Below, piece by piece: positions 21,601 through 26,279 of a stretch of 64,000 nucleotides of DNA; position 1 is the first letter of the stretch; the number at the start of each line of letters is the position of its first letter. Made by a program: the position numbers and the translations under genes. The DNA lies in NCBI RefSeq assembly GCF_023053635.1, contig NC_086183.1, forward strand, positions 32,097,501 through 32,161,500, given 5' to 3'. The notes under the pieces are model-generated. The model was not told the DNA's origin. It made no database searches and saw nothing but the letters and a program-made list of their open reading frames with translations. Source of the stretch: Elgaria multicarinata webbii (lineage: Eukaryota; Chordata; Lepidosauria; Squamata; Anguidae).

Positions 21601-22835
21601 AACTCCAGAGGGTCCTCTCCTTTGGACTCTTCCTCGCCCGTTTAAACGGTCCCTTAATTGGAGATGCTCCCGGGAATCGAATCTGGGACTTTCTCCACGC
21701 TCTCAGGGCTTCCACTACGGAGCCCTTCCCTAAAGAAAACATGGCTGACCATCGATCCATCTAGCTTGGAATTGCTACAGTGGTGTGGTTCCATAATGTT
21801 AGACTCTGGATTTTATGGCCTTAAGGTGCAATCCTATGGATGTTTAGAGAAACAGAAGGCCTACAGGTACTCAGCAGGCCCTGCTGAGTACCTGTAGGCC
21901 TTCTGTTTCTCTAAACATCCATAGGATTGCACCCTCAGCACTCTGCCCTCTTTAAGTCGGAATCTTTAAGTCACATCTTAAAGGGCCCTCCTGCTGACTT
22001 TGCCGAGCGGGGCCCTGGGCCTCCGCCCCAACGTGCCGCCCGGATGGCGCCACTGTGTCGCTGGATGAAGTGGGGATTCTGACCTATAGAAATGATTCCA
22101 AATTCATTCATGGTGACTCCAGGAACTCCACTGCGCGTCTGCGCCAGCCTTGGGTTGTTAAGCATCACCTGCAAACTGGGATCTCTAGGCTGTTGGGGAG
22201 AGAGAATCCAGAGTTGTAACCTATGGTTGAACCATGGGTTACAACTCCGGATTGTCTCCTCCTCAACCATCCAGAATTCCCGGTCCGCACATCATGCTAA
22301 GCAACCCAGAAACTGTAGCGAGGCTCCAGTGGGAGCGATCAGGGCTCTCTCTCTCTCTCTCTCACTTTGTTCACAACAACCCAGATTTTTTTAAAAAACA
22401 CAAACCGGGTTGTTGTGACATCCGAACCAGGCCTATTCGAGAGGAGGGGTGGTTCAGGGTTAGGCCTCGCTCACTCCTCTCTCCCCTCTAGGAGGCACCA
22501 GCACGATCCTGCTCTCTACGGCGTTGCCTCTGGCTCTGCTGCTCTTCCTGGTGGCTCCCATCTTGGCACTGCTGGCTCTGTGGATTCACCGCCGATCTCG
22601 GCAGACGCCGCCGGGGCCTCCGGAGCCCACGGCCAACAACAGCCTGCAGCCCGCCGCCGTTCGCCTCATCCGCAACATCACCCACGGCGACGCCGAGCAA
22701 GGCCTGAGGGACGAGGGAGCGGCGGTCAAGGCAGGGATGCGAACTCCTGGCGGGCTCCCGAAGACGGACATCTCCAACGAGGAGAGGGCCAAACTCAACC
22801 GACTGAACACTGCCCCGCCAAGGCCTTTGCTCTGA
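903..22835 (+). CDS. Compact Jagged-class Notch ligand, third-paralogue candidate (13 exons, 5' end outside window)
   Basis: Single-pass membrane ligand for Notch receptors on neighbouring cells, by homology. Exons: 903-1205, 8490-8553, 9421-9675, 10241-10301, 12250-12380, 12657-12776, 14553-14687, 16468-16581, 17619-17732, 18496-18542, 19886-20062, 21028-21169, 22492-22835; all have GT/AG borders and join to 2007 nt in one frame (668 residues plus stop). Numbering from the first visible codon: MNNL 1-122, DSL 157-207, EGF1-9 about 208-541, an EGF10 stub 542-554, membrane helix about 560-586, tail 587-668. Jagged rather than Delta because of [12 protein letters not shown] in DSL, AICRQGC after it, [17 protein letters not shown] and CKNLI in the EGFs. 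JAG1 is about 1218 aa; this protein would be about 700 with its signal exon. EGF10-16 and the cysteine-rich domain are absent. The name is inferred; no symbol is assigned. Confidence 0.9.
2226..2338. mobile_element. Imperfect palindromic MITE
   Basis: The ends read CGCTTTAAGAG... and ...CCTTCAAAGCG, with matching inner arms around AGTTGCAC/GTGCAACT. The structure suggests a non-autonomous DNA transposon; the family is not assigned. Confidence 0.5.
2680..2779. mobile_element. Palindromic hAT MITE (CAGCC family), old copy
   Basis: It matches the family CCCAACCTG...CCAGATGT...GGGAGTTGTAGTCCAACACGTCTGGAGGGCACCAGGTTGG. The left arm is diverged and the outer ends are worn. Confidence 0.65.
3065..3104. 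repeat. TG/AG compound microsatellite
   Basis: A GT run passes directly into an AG run of about 20 bases. Confidence 0.9.
3838..3961. mobile_element. Palindromic hAT MITE (CAGCC family)
   Basis: The arms are GCCTTCCTCAACCTGACGCC... and ...GGCACTGGCTTAGAGAAGGCTG around a centre at CCAAACGGCTGGGGAATG. Flanking 8-mers are only weakly alike, so this copy is old. Confidence 0.7.
4880..4963. mobile_element. MITE-like fragment
   Basis: CAGGGGTGGCCAAATTTGGCCC... and ...GGGCCACAAGCTGGCCATCCCTG form an inverted repeat with ends resembling hAT termini (CAGGGGTG). Confidence 0.5.
5172..5515 (+). mobile_element. CR1 LINE 3' end
   Basis: It encodes the CR1 ORF2 C-terminus ([53 protein letters not shown]) and ends in the CR1 tail ATTCTATGATTCTATGA. 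Confidence 0.9.
5516..6120. mobile_element. L2-like LINE tails in opposed orientation
   Basis: A reversed tail (ACATCCTGCCTTTTCCCC...CAAGGCGGTTTACAAGATT) is followed by a forward tail (CTTGTAAACCGCC...GTGAACCGCCCAGAGAGC...AATAAATAAA) and then by further reversed LINE sequence to 6120. The two tails form an inverted repeat around 5590. Confidence 0.55.
6126..6858 (-). mobile_element. CR1 LINE 3' part (reverse transcriptase end)
   Basis: It starts with the inverted CR1 tail TCATAGAATCATAGAATAGC. The minus strand encodes the RT end ([47 protein letters not shown]) and then [16 protein letters not shown] to HLSGML, in at least two frames, so it is broken. Confidence 0.9.
7243..7376. mobile_element. 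Palindromic hAT MITE with perfect 8-bp target duplication
   Basis: The ends are CAGCCTTCC and GGAAGGCTG, with long near-perfect arms. The flanks CTTTAGAG at 7235-7242 and 7377-7384 are identical. An 8-bp duplication is the hallmark of hAT transposition. The copy is young and nearly identical to those at 41578 and 63624. Confidence 0.9.
8490..8553 (+). CDS. Jagged-like exon: end of MNNL (JAG1 exon 3 equivalent)
   Basis: The acceptor is TTCTTCTAG at 8481-8489 and the donor GTAAGG follows at 8554. It is 64 nt, leaving phase 1. It encodes [10 protein letters not shown], matching RSYTLLVEAW of JAG1, then a segment with an N-glycosylation sequon (NAT). It is 12 nt longer than the 52 nt recalled for JAG1 exon 3, i.e. 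four extra residues in a variable linker. Confidence 0.9.
8652..8768. mobile_element. Palindromic hAT MITE (CAGCC family)
   Basis: The ends are CAGCCTTTCC and GGAAAGGCTG; the flanking 8-mers GCGTACAC and GTGTACAG agree at 6 of 8 positions. Confidence 0.85.
9421..9675 (+). CDS. Jagged-like exon: DSL Notch-binding domain (JAG1 exon 4 equivalent)
   Basis: The exon follows CTCTCTGCAG and ends before GTACGT. Its length, 255 nt, equals JAG1 exon 4. It encodes the pre-DSL linker (SGMLNP matching SGMINP) and the whole DSL domain with six cysteines. RPRHDFFGH keeps the Arg and Phe residues that contact Notch in JAG1, so the receptor-binding face looks intact. Mammalian DLL3 has a degenerate DSL domain; this one does not. 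Confidence 0.95.
9888..10066. mobile_element. Palindromic MITE, AGTGGAGGCTGG family, copy 1
   Basis: The left arm AGTGGAGGCTGGTGG... pairs with ...GGGAGCCTCCGCTG. The inner arms TCAGAACTCTAAAGGAGCTG and its reverse complement surround a centre near 9990. The family recurs at 56461. Confidence 0.75.
10241..10301 (+). CDS. Jagged-like exon: EGF1 (JAG1 exon 5 equivalent)
   Basis: Length 61 nt, equal to JAG1 exon 5, after a T-rich acceptor TTTTTTTTGCAG and before GTAAGC. It encodes [20 protein letters not shown] and shares its last codon (Arg) with the next exon. Confidence 0.93.
10480..10625 (-). mobile_element. tRNA-derived SINE with CORE-like middle
   Basis: In reverse it reads CCAGTGTGGGGCAGTGG..., a B-box-like TTCAAATCCC, CTCAGCCTAACCTACCTCAC and AGGGTTGTTGTGAGGGTAAA. 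This is the SINE type seen several times in the window; this copy is truncated. Confidence 0.7.
11035..11180 (+). mobile_element. L2-like LINE 3' tail
   Basis: The tail motif TTTTGTATATTGATTTTTAAT...GTGAACCACCCAGAGAAC...GGCAGTATATAAAAATAAA is shared with the element at 39750-40480. Confidence 0.65.
11215..11412 (+). mobile_element. LINE 3' tail ending in an AAAT microsatellite
   Basis: GATTGTAAGCCTCTAGGCAGGG...TTTTGTACAGCACCAAGTACG...GGTGCTATATAAATAAATAAA is a common LINE tail; the tetranucleotide run occupies about 11366-11412. Confidence 0.6.
12250..12380 (+). CDS. Jagged-like exon: EGF1 end and EGF2 (JAG1 exon 6 equivalent)
   Basis: Length 131 nt, equal to JAG1 exon 6. It encodes [13 protein letters not shown], then [20 protein letters not shown], then WGGLLCDK, nearly superposable on the JAG1 segment. 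The donor is GTGAGT. Confidence 0.94.
12657..12776 (+). CDS. Jagged-like exon: EGF3 (JAG1 exon 7 equivalent)
   Basis: Length 120 nt, equal to JAG1 exon 7. It encodes [17 protein letters not shown], the EGF3 signature of Jagged proteins, and ends in [12 protein letters not shown]. The acceptor is CCGCCCAG and the donor GTGAGC. Confidence 0.94.
12929..13271. mobile_element. hAT-like non-autonomous element
   Basis: The ends are CAGGGGCGCAGAACCTGAGGC and CCTCAGGTTGGAAGAGG...CACCCCTG. Flanking 8-mers AGATAGAT and AGACGGAG agree at 5 of 8, as expected of an old copy. Confidence 0.6.
13268..13430 (+). mobile_element. Degenerate tRNA-derived SINE fragment
   Basis: GTTCAACTCCCCACTTGGCC (B box) is followed by a decayed CORE-like segment with CAGGGCTGTTGAGAAGCTAAAATG. 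Confidence 0.5.
14175..14372 (-). mobile_element. tRNA-Ala-like SINE
   Basis: Read on the minus strand it starts with a tRNA-like head (GTGGCTCTGTGGTAGAGGCC, then GCAGAAGGTCGCAGGTTCAA) with A and B boxes, followed by CTCTCCCAGGTAGGGCTGG and GATCATCAGTCTGGCTCAG. It is a SINE, not a tRNA gene: the 3' acceptor half is replaced by the SINE body. Confidence 0.7.
14553..14687 (+). CDS. Jagged-like exon: EGF4 (JAG1 exon 8 equivalent)
   Basis: The exon is 135 nt (JAG1: 114), with acceptor AACTCCAG and donor GTAAGA. Six EGF cysteines are present (TCASKLC, ICL, CVC, LCQ). The first ten residues, [10 protein letters not shown], are extra; the acceptor was chosen because it restores phase 1 and is the only good AG here. 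This is the least conserved EGF of the gene. Confidence 0.85.
14852..15105 (-). mobile_element. CR1/L3-type LINE 3' end
   Basis: In reverse it carries the tail CTAGATGGACCCTTGGTCTGATCCCACACCAGGGC and upstream 3' UTR text GGCTACTAGCCCTGAGGG. Same family as 24544-25120 and 54640-55815. Confidence 0.75.
15108..15190. mobile_element. Palindromic hAT MITE fragment
   Basis: CCCAACCTGGTG...CAGATGTGTTGGACCACAAC...TGGAAGTTGCAGTCC matches the CAGCC family, with a deleted right end. Confidence 0.55.
15270..15545 (-). mobile_element. L2-like LINE tail after an AAT microsatellite
   Basis: About 16 AAT units (15271-15319) precede reversed LINE tail sequence (CCCGCTTCTCCG, ACAACGGCAAGC, GCCTGCAGGAAGAGGTCAGTC). 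Confidence 0.6.
16085..16205. mobile_element. Degenerate palindromic hAT MITE
   Basis: TGTTCTTGGACTACAACTTCCATCA...GGGATAATGGTCCAGCAACA has the family's core but altered arms. Confidence 0.5.
16301..16394. mobile_element. GTGCAATCC-family MITE
   Basis: The ends AAGTGCAACCCTTTGCATGTTTAG and CTAAACATGCATAGGATTGCGCCC are inverted repeats of the family that also gives the palindromes at 21825 and 24318. Confidence 0.65.
16468..16581 (+). CDS. Jagged-like exon: EGF5 (JAG1 exon 9 equivalent)
   Basis: Length 114 nt, as in JAG1. The encoded EGF contains [23 protein letters not shown], almost identical to the corresponding Jagged EGF. The acceptor is TGCTCCCTAG and the donor GTGAGG. Confidence 0.94.
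17057..17480. mobile_element. Foldback DNA element with internal LINE-derived insert
   Basis: The left arm GTACTATATAAGGTACCAGG...CCAAACACCAATAAAAAG pairs with CTTTTTATTGGTGTTTGGAG...GGCACCTTGTATAGTAC. The arms continue through AACCCATTTATTTACAATTT and its complement. The left arm is split by an ATT microsatellite (about 17115-17149) and an L2-like tail (TTTGTATCCTGCCTTTTGCC...CAAGGCGGC, to about 17200). Confidence 0.75.
17619..17732 (+). CDS. Jagged-like exon: EGF6 (JAG1 exon 10 equivalent)
   Basis: Length 114 nt, as in JAG1. It encodes [10 protein letters not shown] (calcium-binding EGF consensus), [12 protein letters not shown] and [14 protein letters not shown] is a distinctive Jagged motif in this EGF. 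The acceptor is TTTATTCCAG and the donor GTAAGA. Confidence 0.94.
18496..18542 (+). CDS. Jagged-like exon: first half of EGF7 (47-nt exon, JAG1 exon 11 equivalent)
   Basis: The 47 nt length is exactly that of JAG1 exon 11, an unusual size. It encodes [16 protein letters not shown]. The donor GTAGGG runs straight into a GT dinucleotide repeat and then the 0.9 kb TG/GA array, so the 5' splice site of a very short exon sits against a UG-repeat. Confidence 0.9.
18549..19464 (+). repeat. 0.9 kb TG/GA compound satellite-like array in an intron
   Basis: About 20 irregular units of the type (TG)n-TTTCAG-(TG)n-(AG)n-AATG follow the 47-nt exon's donor within a few bases. The array stays open as VCVCERERE-type peptide in the sense frame, which is a by-product of the repeat and not a gene. 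Confidence 0.95.
19640..19712. mobile_element. Palindromic hAT MITE fragment
   Basis: TGATGGGAGCTGAAGTCCAA...GCATCTGGCAGGCCCTGGGT resembles the right half of the CAGCC family. Confidence 0.45.
19886..20062 (+). CDS. Jagged-like exon: EGF7 end and EGF8 (JAG1 exon 12 equivalent)
   Basis: Length 177 nt against about 174 in JAG1, phase 0 at both ends. It encodes [20 protein letters not shown] and then an EGF starting [15 protein letters not shown], with one NGT glycosylation sequon. The acceptor is CCCCAACAG and the donor GTAACC. A 0.5 kb CT tract starts about 100 nt downstream. Confidence 0.9.
20163..20672. repeat. 0.5 kb polypyrimidine (CT-rich) tract in an intron
   Basis: Nearly pure C/T on the + strand, made of CTTT, CCTT and CT runs, about 100 nt after the EGF8 exon. 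The open reading across it is low-complexity and not coding. Confidence 0.95.
21028..21169 (+). CDS. Jagged-like exon: EGF9 plus an EGF10 stub (JAG1 exon 13 equivalent)
   Basis: Length 142 nt against 151 in JAG1, phase 0 in and phase 1 out in both. It encodes [17 protein letters not shown], a six-cysteine EGF with an unusually short last loop (CPEGAIC, lacking the usual Gly), then EPCLDGVCQ, which corresponds to the first residues of JAG1 EGF10. In JAG1 the rest of EGF10 lies in the next exon; no such exon is seen here before the membrane exon. Confidence 0.85.
21243..21476 (-). mobile_element. Near-complete tRNA-derived SINE
   Basis: In reverse: GAGCCAGTGTGGTGTAGTGG head, B-box-like GGTTCTAGTCCCC, CACTGGGTGACTTTGGGCCA, CTACCTCACAGGGTTGTTG, GTGGGATATAAATGTAATGA and an AAATAAATAAA tail. 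Sister copies lie at 52925 and 61889. Confidence 0.85.
21825..21933. mobile_element. Perfect 54-bp-arm palindrome (GTGCAATCC-family MITE)
   Basis: The arms 21825-21878 and 21880-21933 are exact reverse complements with a one-base spacer at 21879. The ends are GGTGCAATCCTATGGATG and its complement. TTAA stands directly to the left (21821-21824), but the right flank is CCTC, so the target duplication is unclear. Confidence 0.85.
22150..22309. mobile_element. Imperfect foldback MITE with a hairpin centre
   Basis: TGGGTTGTTAAGCAT at the left pairs with ATGCTAAGCAACCCA at the right; the centre GTAACCTATGGTTGAACC folds on ATGGGTTACAAC. Confidence 0.6.
22492..22835 (+). CDS. Jagged-like last exon: membrane helix and cytoplasmic tail
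   Basis: The acceptor TCTCCCCTCTAG precedes 22492 and the stop TGA is at 22833-22835. Phase 1 entry agrees with the previous exon. It encodes a short Gly/Ser/Thr linker, a hydrophobic helix of about 26 residues ending LALLALWI, basic stop-transfer residues HRRSR, and an 82-residue tail. ANNSLQP followed by [10 protein letters not shown] resembles the ANNQ...IRNPIE tract of JAG2, and [11 protein letters not shown] near the end resembles the final RDLESAQSLNRM of JAG1. The tail stops at RPLL, without the C-terminal EYIV PDZ ligand of JAG1. Confidence 0.88.
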
Positions 22836-23604
22836 CCTTGCGAGAGAAGGTGGCAGAGCACGTGTGTGTGTGAGAGAATGTGTGTGTGTGTGTGAGAGAG
22901 AGAGAGAAGGGAGCCGGGAGGGACGCGGACCCTGTGGAGGAATCCCTCTGCCCAGGGATCAGGGGATGAAGAACCCCAAAGCACCTTATTTGAACTCTCT
23001 GGCCTTTTATACAAGGCTTCTCGCCACTTCTATAACGTTGGCTGCAGGCCCGAACCAGAAGAGAATAACTGGATTCCTGTCTGATTGTCTTGCCCCTCTC
23101 CAAAACAGAGGACAGGGATGACCAGGATCTGTGAGACGTCACATGCTGCCAGGCTCATGTTCAACAGGCTGTCTTGTTGGATGATCTCTCGTTGGTTCTG
23201 CAGCTGCAAGGAAGCCCCATCCCTGGCCACTAAACCTGGCCTGGCTAAGGCCACATGGAAGCCGGGAAGAGGTGGCGTCCCCAGCTTCCTGTGCTGTACT
23301 TTTGTAGAGTCCTGATTGGCCGGAGGACTGAGAAGTCACCACTTCCCCTTACTTCTGCTTGCTAAAGGGAAAGGGGGGGGGAAAGAATTTGCAGGAGAAC
23401 TGTGATTGGAGGAACTCGGCCACACCTACCTCGATCTGGCCACTGATTGGCTACTAGGTCTCACCAGCAATATCTCAAGTGTGGGCGCACAGAAGTCAAA
23501 GATCTATCTGTGCGCCCCTCTTGGCCGGGCGTTGTCAACCACTGTGTTGAGAAAAGACACAGCCTTATTCACCTTATTCACCATGCCTTATTCACAAAGC
23601 CTTA

Positions 23605-23823
23605 TTCACCATGCTTAAAGCCATGGCTTAAGGTATCTTCTTTTCTGGCTTAACCACCATAGTTAAAGCCATGGTTTAAGGTGTCTTCTGAATGCAGCCT
23701 GGCTTTCTGGCTTAACCACCATAGTTAAAGCCATGGTTTAAGGTGTCTTCTGAATGCAGCCTGGCTTTCTGGCTTAACCATCATGGTTAAAGCCATGGTT
23801 TAAGGTGTCTTCTGAATGGAGCC
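23605..23823. repeat. 62-bp minisatellite, about 3.5 copies
   Basis: Units starting near 23639, 23701 and 23763 share GGCTTAACCACCATAGTTAA, AGCCATGGTTTAAGGTGTC and TTCTGAATGCAGCCTGG. A diverged partial unit precedes them. Confidence 0.85.
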
Positions 23824-23864
23824 TCTGAAGGCCATTAAGTATCAACCAGCCCTTTTCCACAGGT

Positions 23865-23945
23865 GCAGAAATGAACCTCGGTCTTGCTGGATTAGACCCA
23901 GGTCCATCTAGGCCAGCACTCTGCCTCGGCTGACGGCCCTGTGAA
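23865..23945 (-). mobile_element. CR1/L3-type LINE tail fragment
   Basis: TGCTGGATTAGACCCAGGTCCATCTAGGCCAGCACTCTG in the reverse sense matches the family tail. Confidence 0.5.
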
Positions 23946-24144
23946 GCTCATGTGCAGGGGCATGAAGGCAGAGCTTTCTCCTGCTGCTTCACCCCAAACT
24001 CAAGTCCTTCGTTTTTTAAATGACGGTGCTTCATAGCCATTGGTGGACTTCTGCTCCGCAAAACTGGTTTGTCTAGGAAGCAGCAGCTGACAGATTTCAG
24101 GGGTGCGTTCAGCCCCCAGACTGATGTCACTTGGCCCATCAACT

Positions 24145-24250
24145 TCCTGACTGTTAGAGCAGTGTGCGACAATGAAACCAATGACCTGGGGAGGTTGTGG
24201 GCTCTCCCACACTAGAGGTATCCAAGAAGCAGCTGGACAGCATTTAGGTT
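24145..24250 (+). mobile_element. CR1 LINE fragment
   Basis: AACTTCCTGACTGTTAGAGC, GGGGAGGTTGTGGGCTCTCC and AAGAAGCAGCTGGACAGC are CR1 ORF2 C-terminal sequence. Confidence 0.7.
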
Positions 24251-24317
24251 TGCAGTCAAGGAGCTGAACAATACCCTTCACAGGGTGGGTGGGCGAGGAA
24301 GAAGCAGGCAGATTTAA

Positions 24318-24440
24318 GGAGCAATCCTATGCAGGTGTAGCCAGAAAAAAAAGTCCTACATCTCCCAGCATTCCACAGCCAGGTAAACGCTGGGAGATGT
24401 AGGACTTTTTTTCCTGGCTGAACCTGCATAGGGTTGTGTC
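24318..24440. mobile_element. GTGCAATCC-family palindromic MITE
   Basis: The arms GAGCAATCCTATGCAGG...GTCCTACATCTCCCAGC and GCTGGGAGATGTAGGAC...CCTGCATAGGGTTGTGTC face each other; TTAA flanks the left end at 24314-24317 and CTTAG the right. Confidence 0.75.
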
Positions 24441-24543
24441 CTTAGAACACAATGCAAGGATGACCCAGTCTTATTCTATTGCACACAGTTTGGATTATAA
24501 TAATTATTAATCATCATAATAAATTACTCCGAATCAAACAACC

Positions 24544-25120
24544 CATTGATCCTAACTGGAATGAGGGAAGGTTACAACACCTGGGATTGTTCAGCTTGGG
24601 GGAAAAAGAGGCTGAGGGGAGACATGATAGAGGTGTACAGAATTATGCATAGTGTGGAGACTGTAGGTAGGGAGACTTATTTCTCTCCCTCTTCCATAAT
24701 ACTAGAACCCGGTGTGTGTGTGTGTGTGTGTGTCATCCCATGAAACTGATGGGTGGGAGATTTAGGACAGATAAAAGGAAGGACTTCTTCACACGGCACG
24801 TAGTTGAACTCTGGAACTCACTACCACAAGATGTAGAGATGGCCACCAATTCAGATGGCTTTAAAAGGGGGCTGGCTAAATTCCTGAGGAAGAAGGCTGT
24901 CAATGGCTCCTAGACCTGATGGCTAAGTGCTACCTCCAGTATCAGAGGCAGTAAGCCTGCATACACTAGTTGTTGGGGAACATGGGTGGGAGGACGCTGT
25001 TGCACCCGTGCCTTGCTTATTGGTTTCTGATCGACAGCTGGTTGGCCACTGTGTGAACAGAGTCCTGTACTAGATGGACCCTTGGTCTGATCCAGCAGGG
25101 CTCTTCTGATGTTCTTAATA
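24544..25120 (+). mobile_element. CR1/L3-type LINE 3' part
   Basis: It encodes RLRGDMIEVYRIMHSVE, GGRFRTDKRKDFFTRHVVEL, WNSLPQDVEMATNSDGFKRG, and ends in the family 3' tail ACTAGATGGACCCTTGGTCTG...TCTGATGTTCTTAA. A TG run (24712-24733) interrupts it. Confidence 0.85.
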
Positions 25121-25574
25121 GTGTGTAGGGGGGCGGTCAACGGGTGGATAACGATGCCCCCAATCCCAGCAGGGAGCCAGCTGAATGTATTTAAATTGTA
25201 ATATACTGTAAAGATTTCTTTCTAGCTTTGTTGTTGTTGATCTTCTGGATGCCTTTATGGTGACAGGGATGATCGATGATTCTTTCGTACCGGGGGCGAG
25301 GTTGATGAACCACGAGTAAATATTTTATTTGCCTCAGCTCTGATTGGCAAGGAATTTCATTTGGGGGCTGGGTGGGCGGTCCGTGAGCAGTTCAGACAGG
25401 GCCTAAGGGGCGGGTTGCTCATACGAAGGAGCTCTACTGCTGGGCCTGAGGCCGTGAATTTATCTAGGACCAGGTGGAACCCTCCTGGCCCCTGTCCTGT
25501 GTCACTTAACCCCTGCGGATCTGGCGGCTGCAGTGCCACCCGGCGGCCTCTTGCACTCCTTCCTCTTATTACGC

Positions 25575-25681
25575 CAGCCTTCCTCTATTGGGCAGCCCTC
25601 CAGATGGGTCGGACTGCAGCTCCCATAATTTTCGGCCAGCGTGGACAACACATCTGGAGGGCACCAGGTTGGGGAAGGCTG
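25575..25681. mobile_element. Palindromic hAT MITE (CAGCC family)
   Basis: CAGCCTTCCTCTATTGGGCAG... to ...GGGCACCAGGTTGGGGAAGGCTG, with an eroded left arm and no clear target duplication. Confidence 0.7.
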
Positions 25682-25689
25682 CTCTACTC

Positions 25690-25857
25690 TCGCATGTGTG
25701 CACACACAGAGTCTCTCTCACTCCCATCCATACACACAGTCTCTCTCTCCCTCTCTCTCTCACCCACACCCCTCTACCTGGCAGGTCCCTCTGTTGCGAC
25801 ACTCTCTGGCAGTGCCTCTCTCTTATACACACACACACACACACACACTCACATGTA

Positions 25858-25936
<79 letters not shown>

Positions 25937-25978
25937 CGTCTCTCTCTCTCACACACACACTCTCACTCACATGTACTT

Positions 25979-26022
<44 letters not shown>

Positions 26023-26089
26023 TCCGTCTCTCTCTCTCTCACCCACACTCTCACTCACATGTACTTTCTCTCTCTCTCTCTCTCACACA

Positions 26090-26124
<35 letters not shown>

Positions 26125-26125
26125 C

Positions 26126-26165
<40 letters not shown>

Positions 26166-26204
26166 TCCGTCTCTCTCTCTCACCCACACTCTCACTCACA
26201 TGTA

Positions 26205-26270
<66 letters not shown>

Positions 26271-26272
26271 GG
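25690..26272. repeat. CT/CA compound array, about 0.58 kb
   Basis: Units of (CT)n, (CA)n, CTCCGTCTCT, CACCCACACTCT and CACATGTACTTT recur at least four times. Long open readings across it ([10 protein letters not shown]) come from the repeat. Confidence 0.95.
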
Positions 26273-26279
26273 GAAGCCC

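Larger units (their letters stand above)
22836..24523 (+). other. Likely 3'UTR and downstream flank of the Jagged-like gene
   Basis: No AATAAA is seen in the first 1.6 kb after the stop; the first on this strand is at 24518-24523, in repeat-rich DNA. The true 3' end is unresolved. The stretch contains a short TG/GA run (about 22860-22907), a 62-bp minisatellite and old LINE fragments. Confidence 0.35.

Noticed and set aside
903-22835. Calling the ligand gene DLL3 or another Delta
   Set aside because: Human DLL3 is on 19q13, which makes it tempting, but the MNNL Cys pair, intact DSL with FFGH, AICRQGC, CETNWGG and the 61/131/47 nt exon series are Jagged features.
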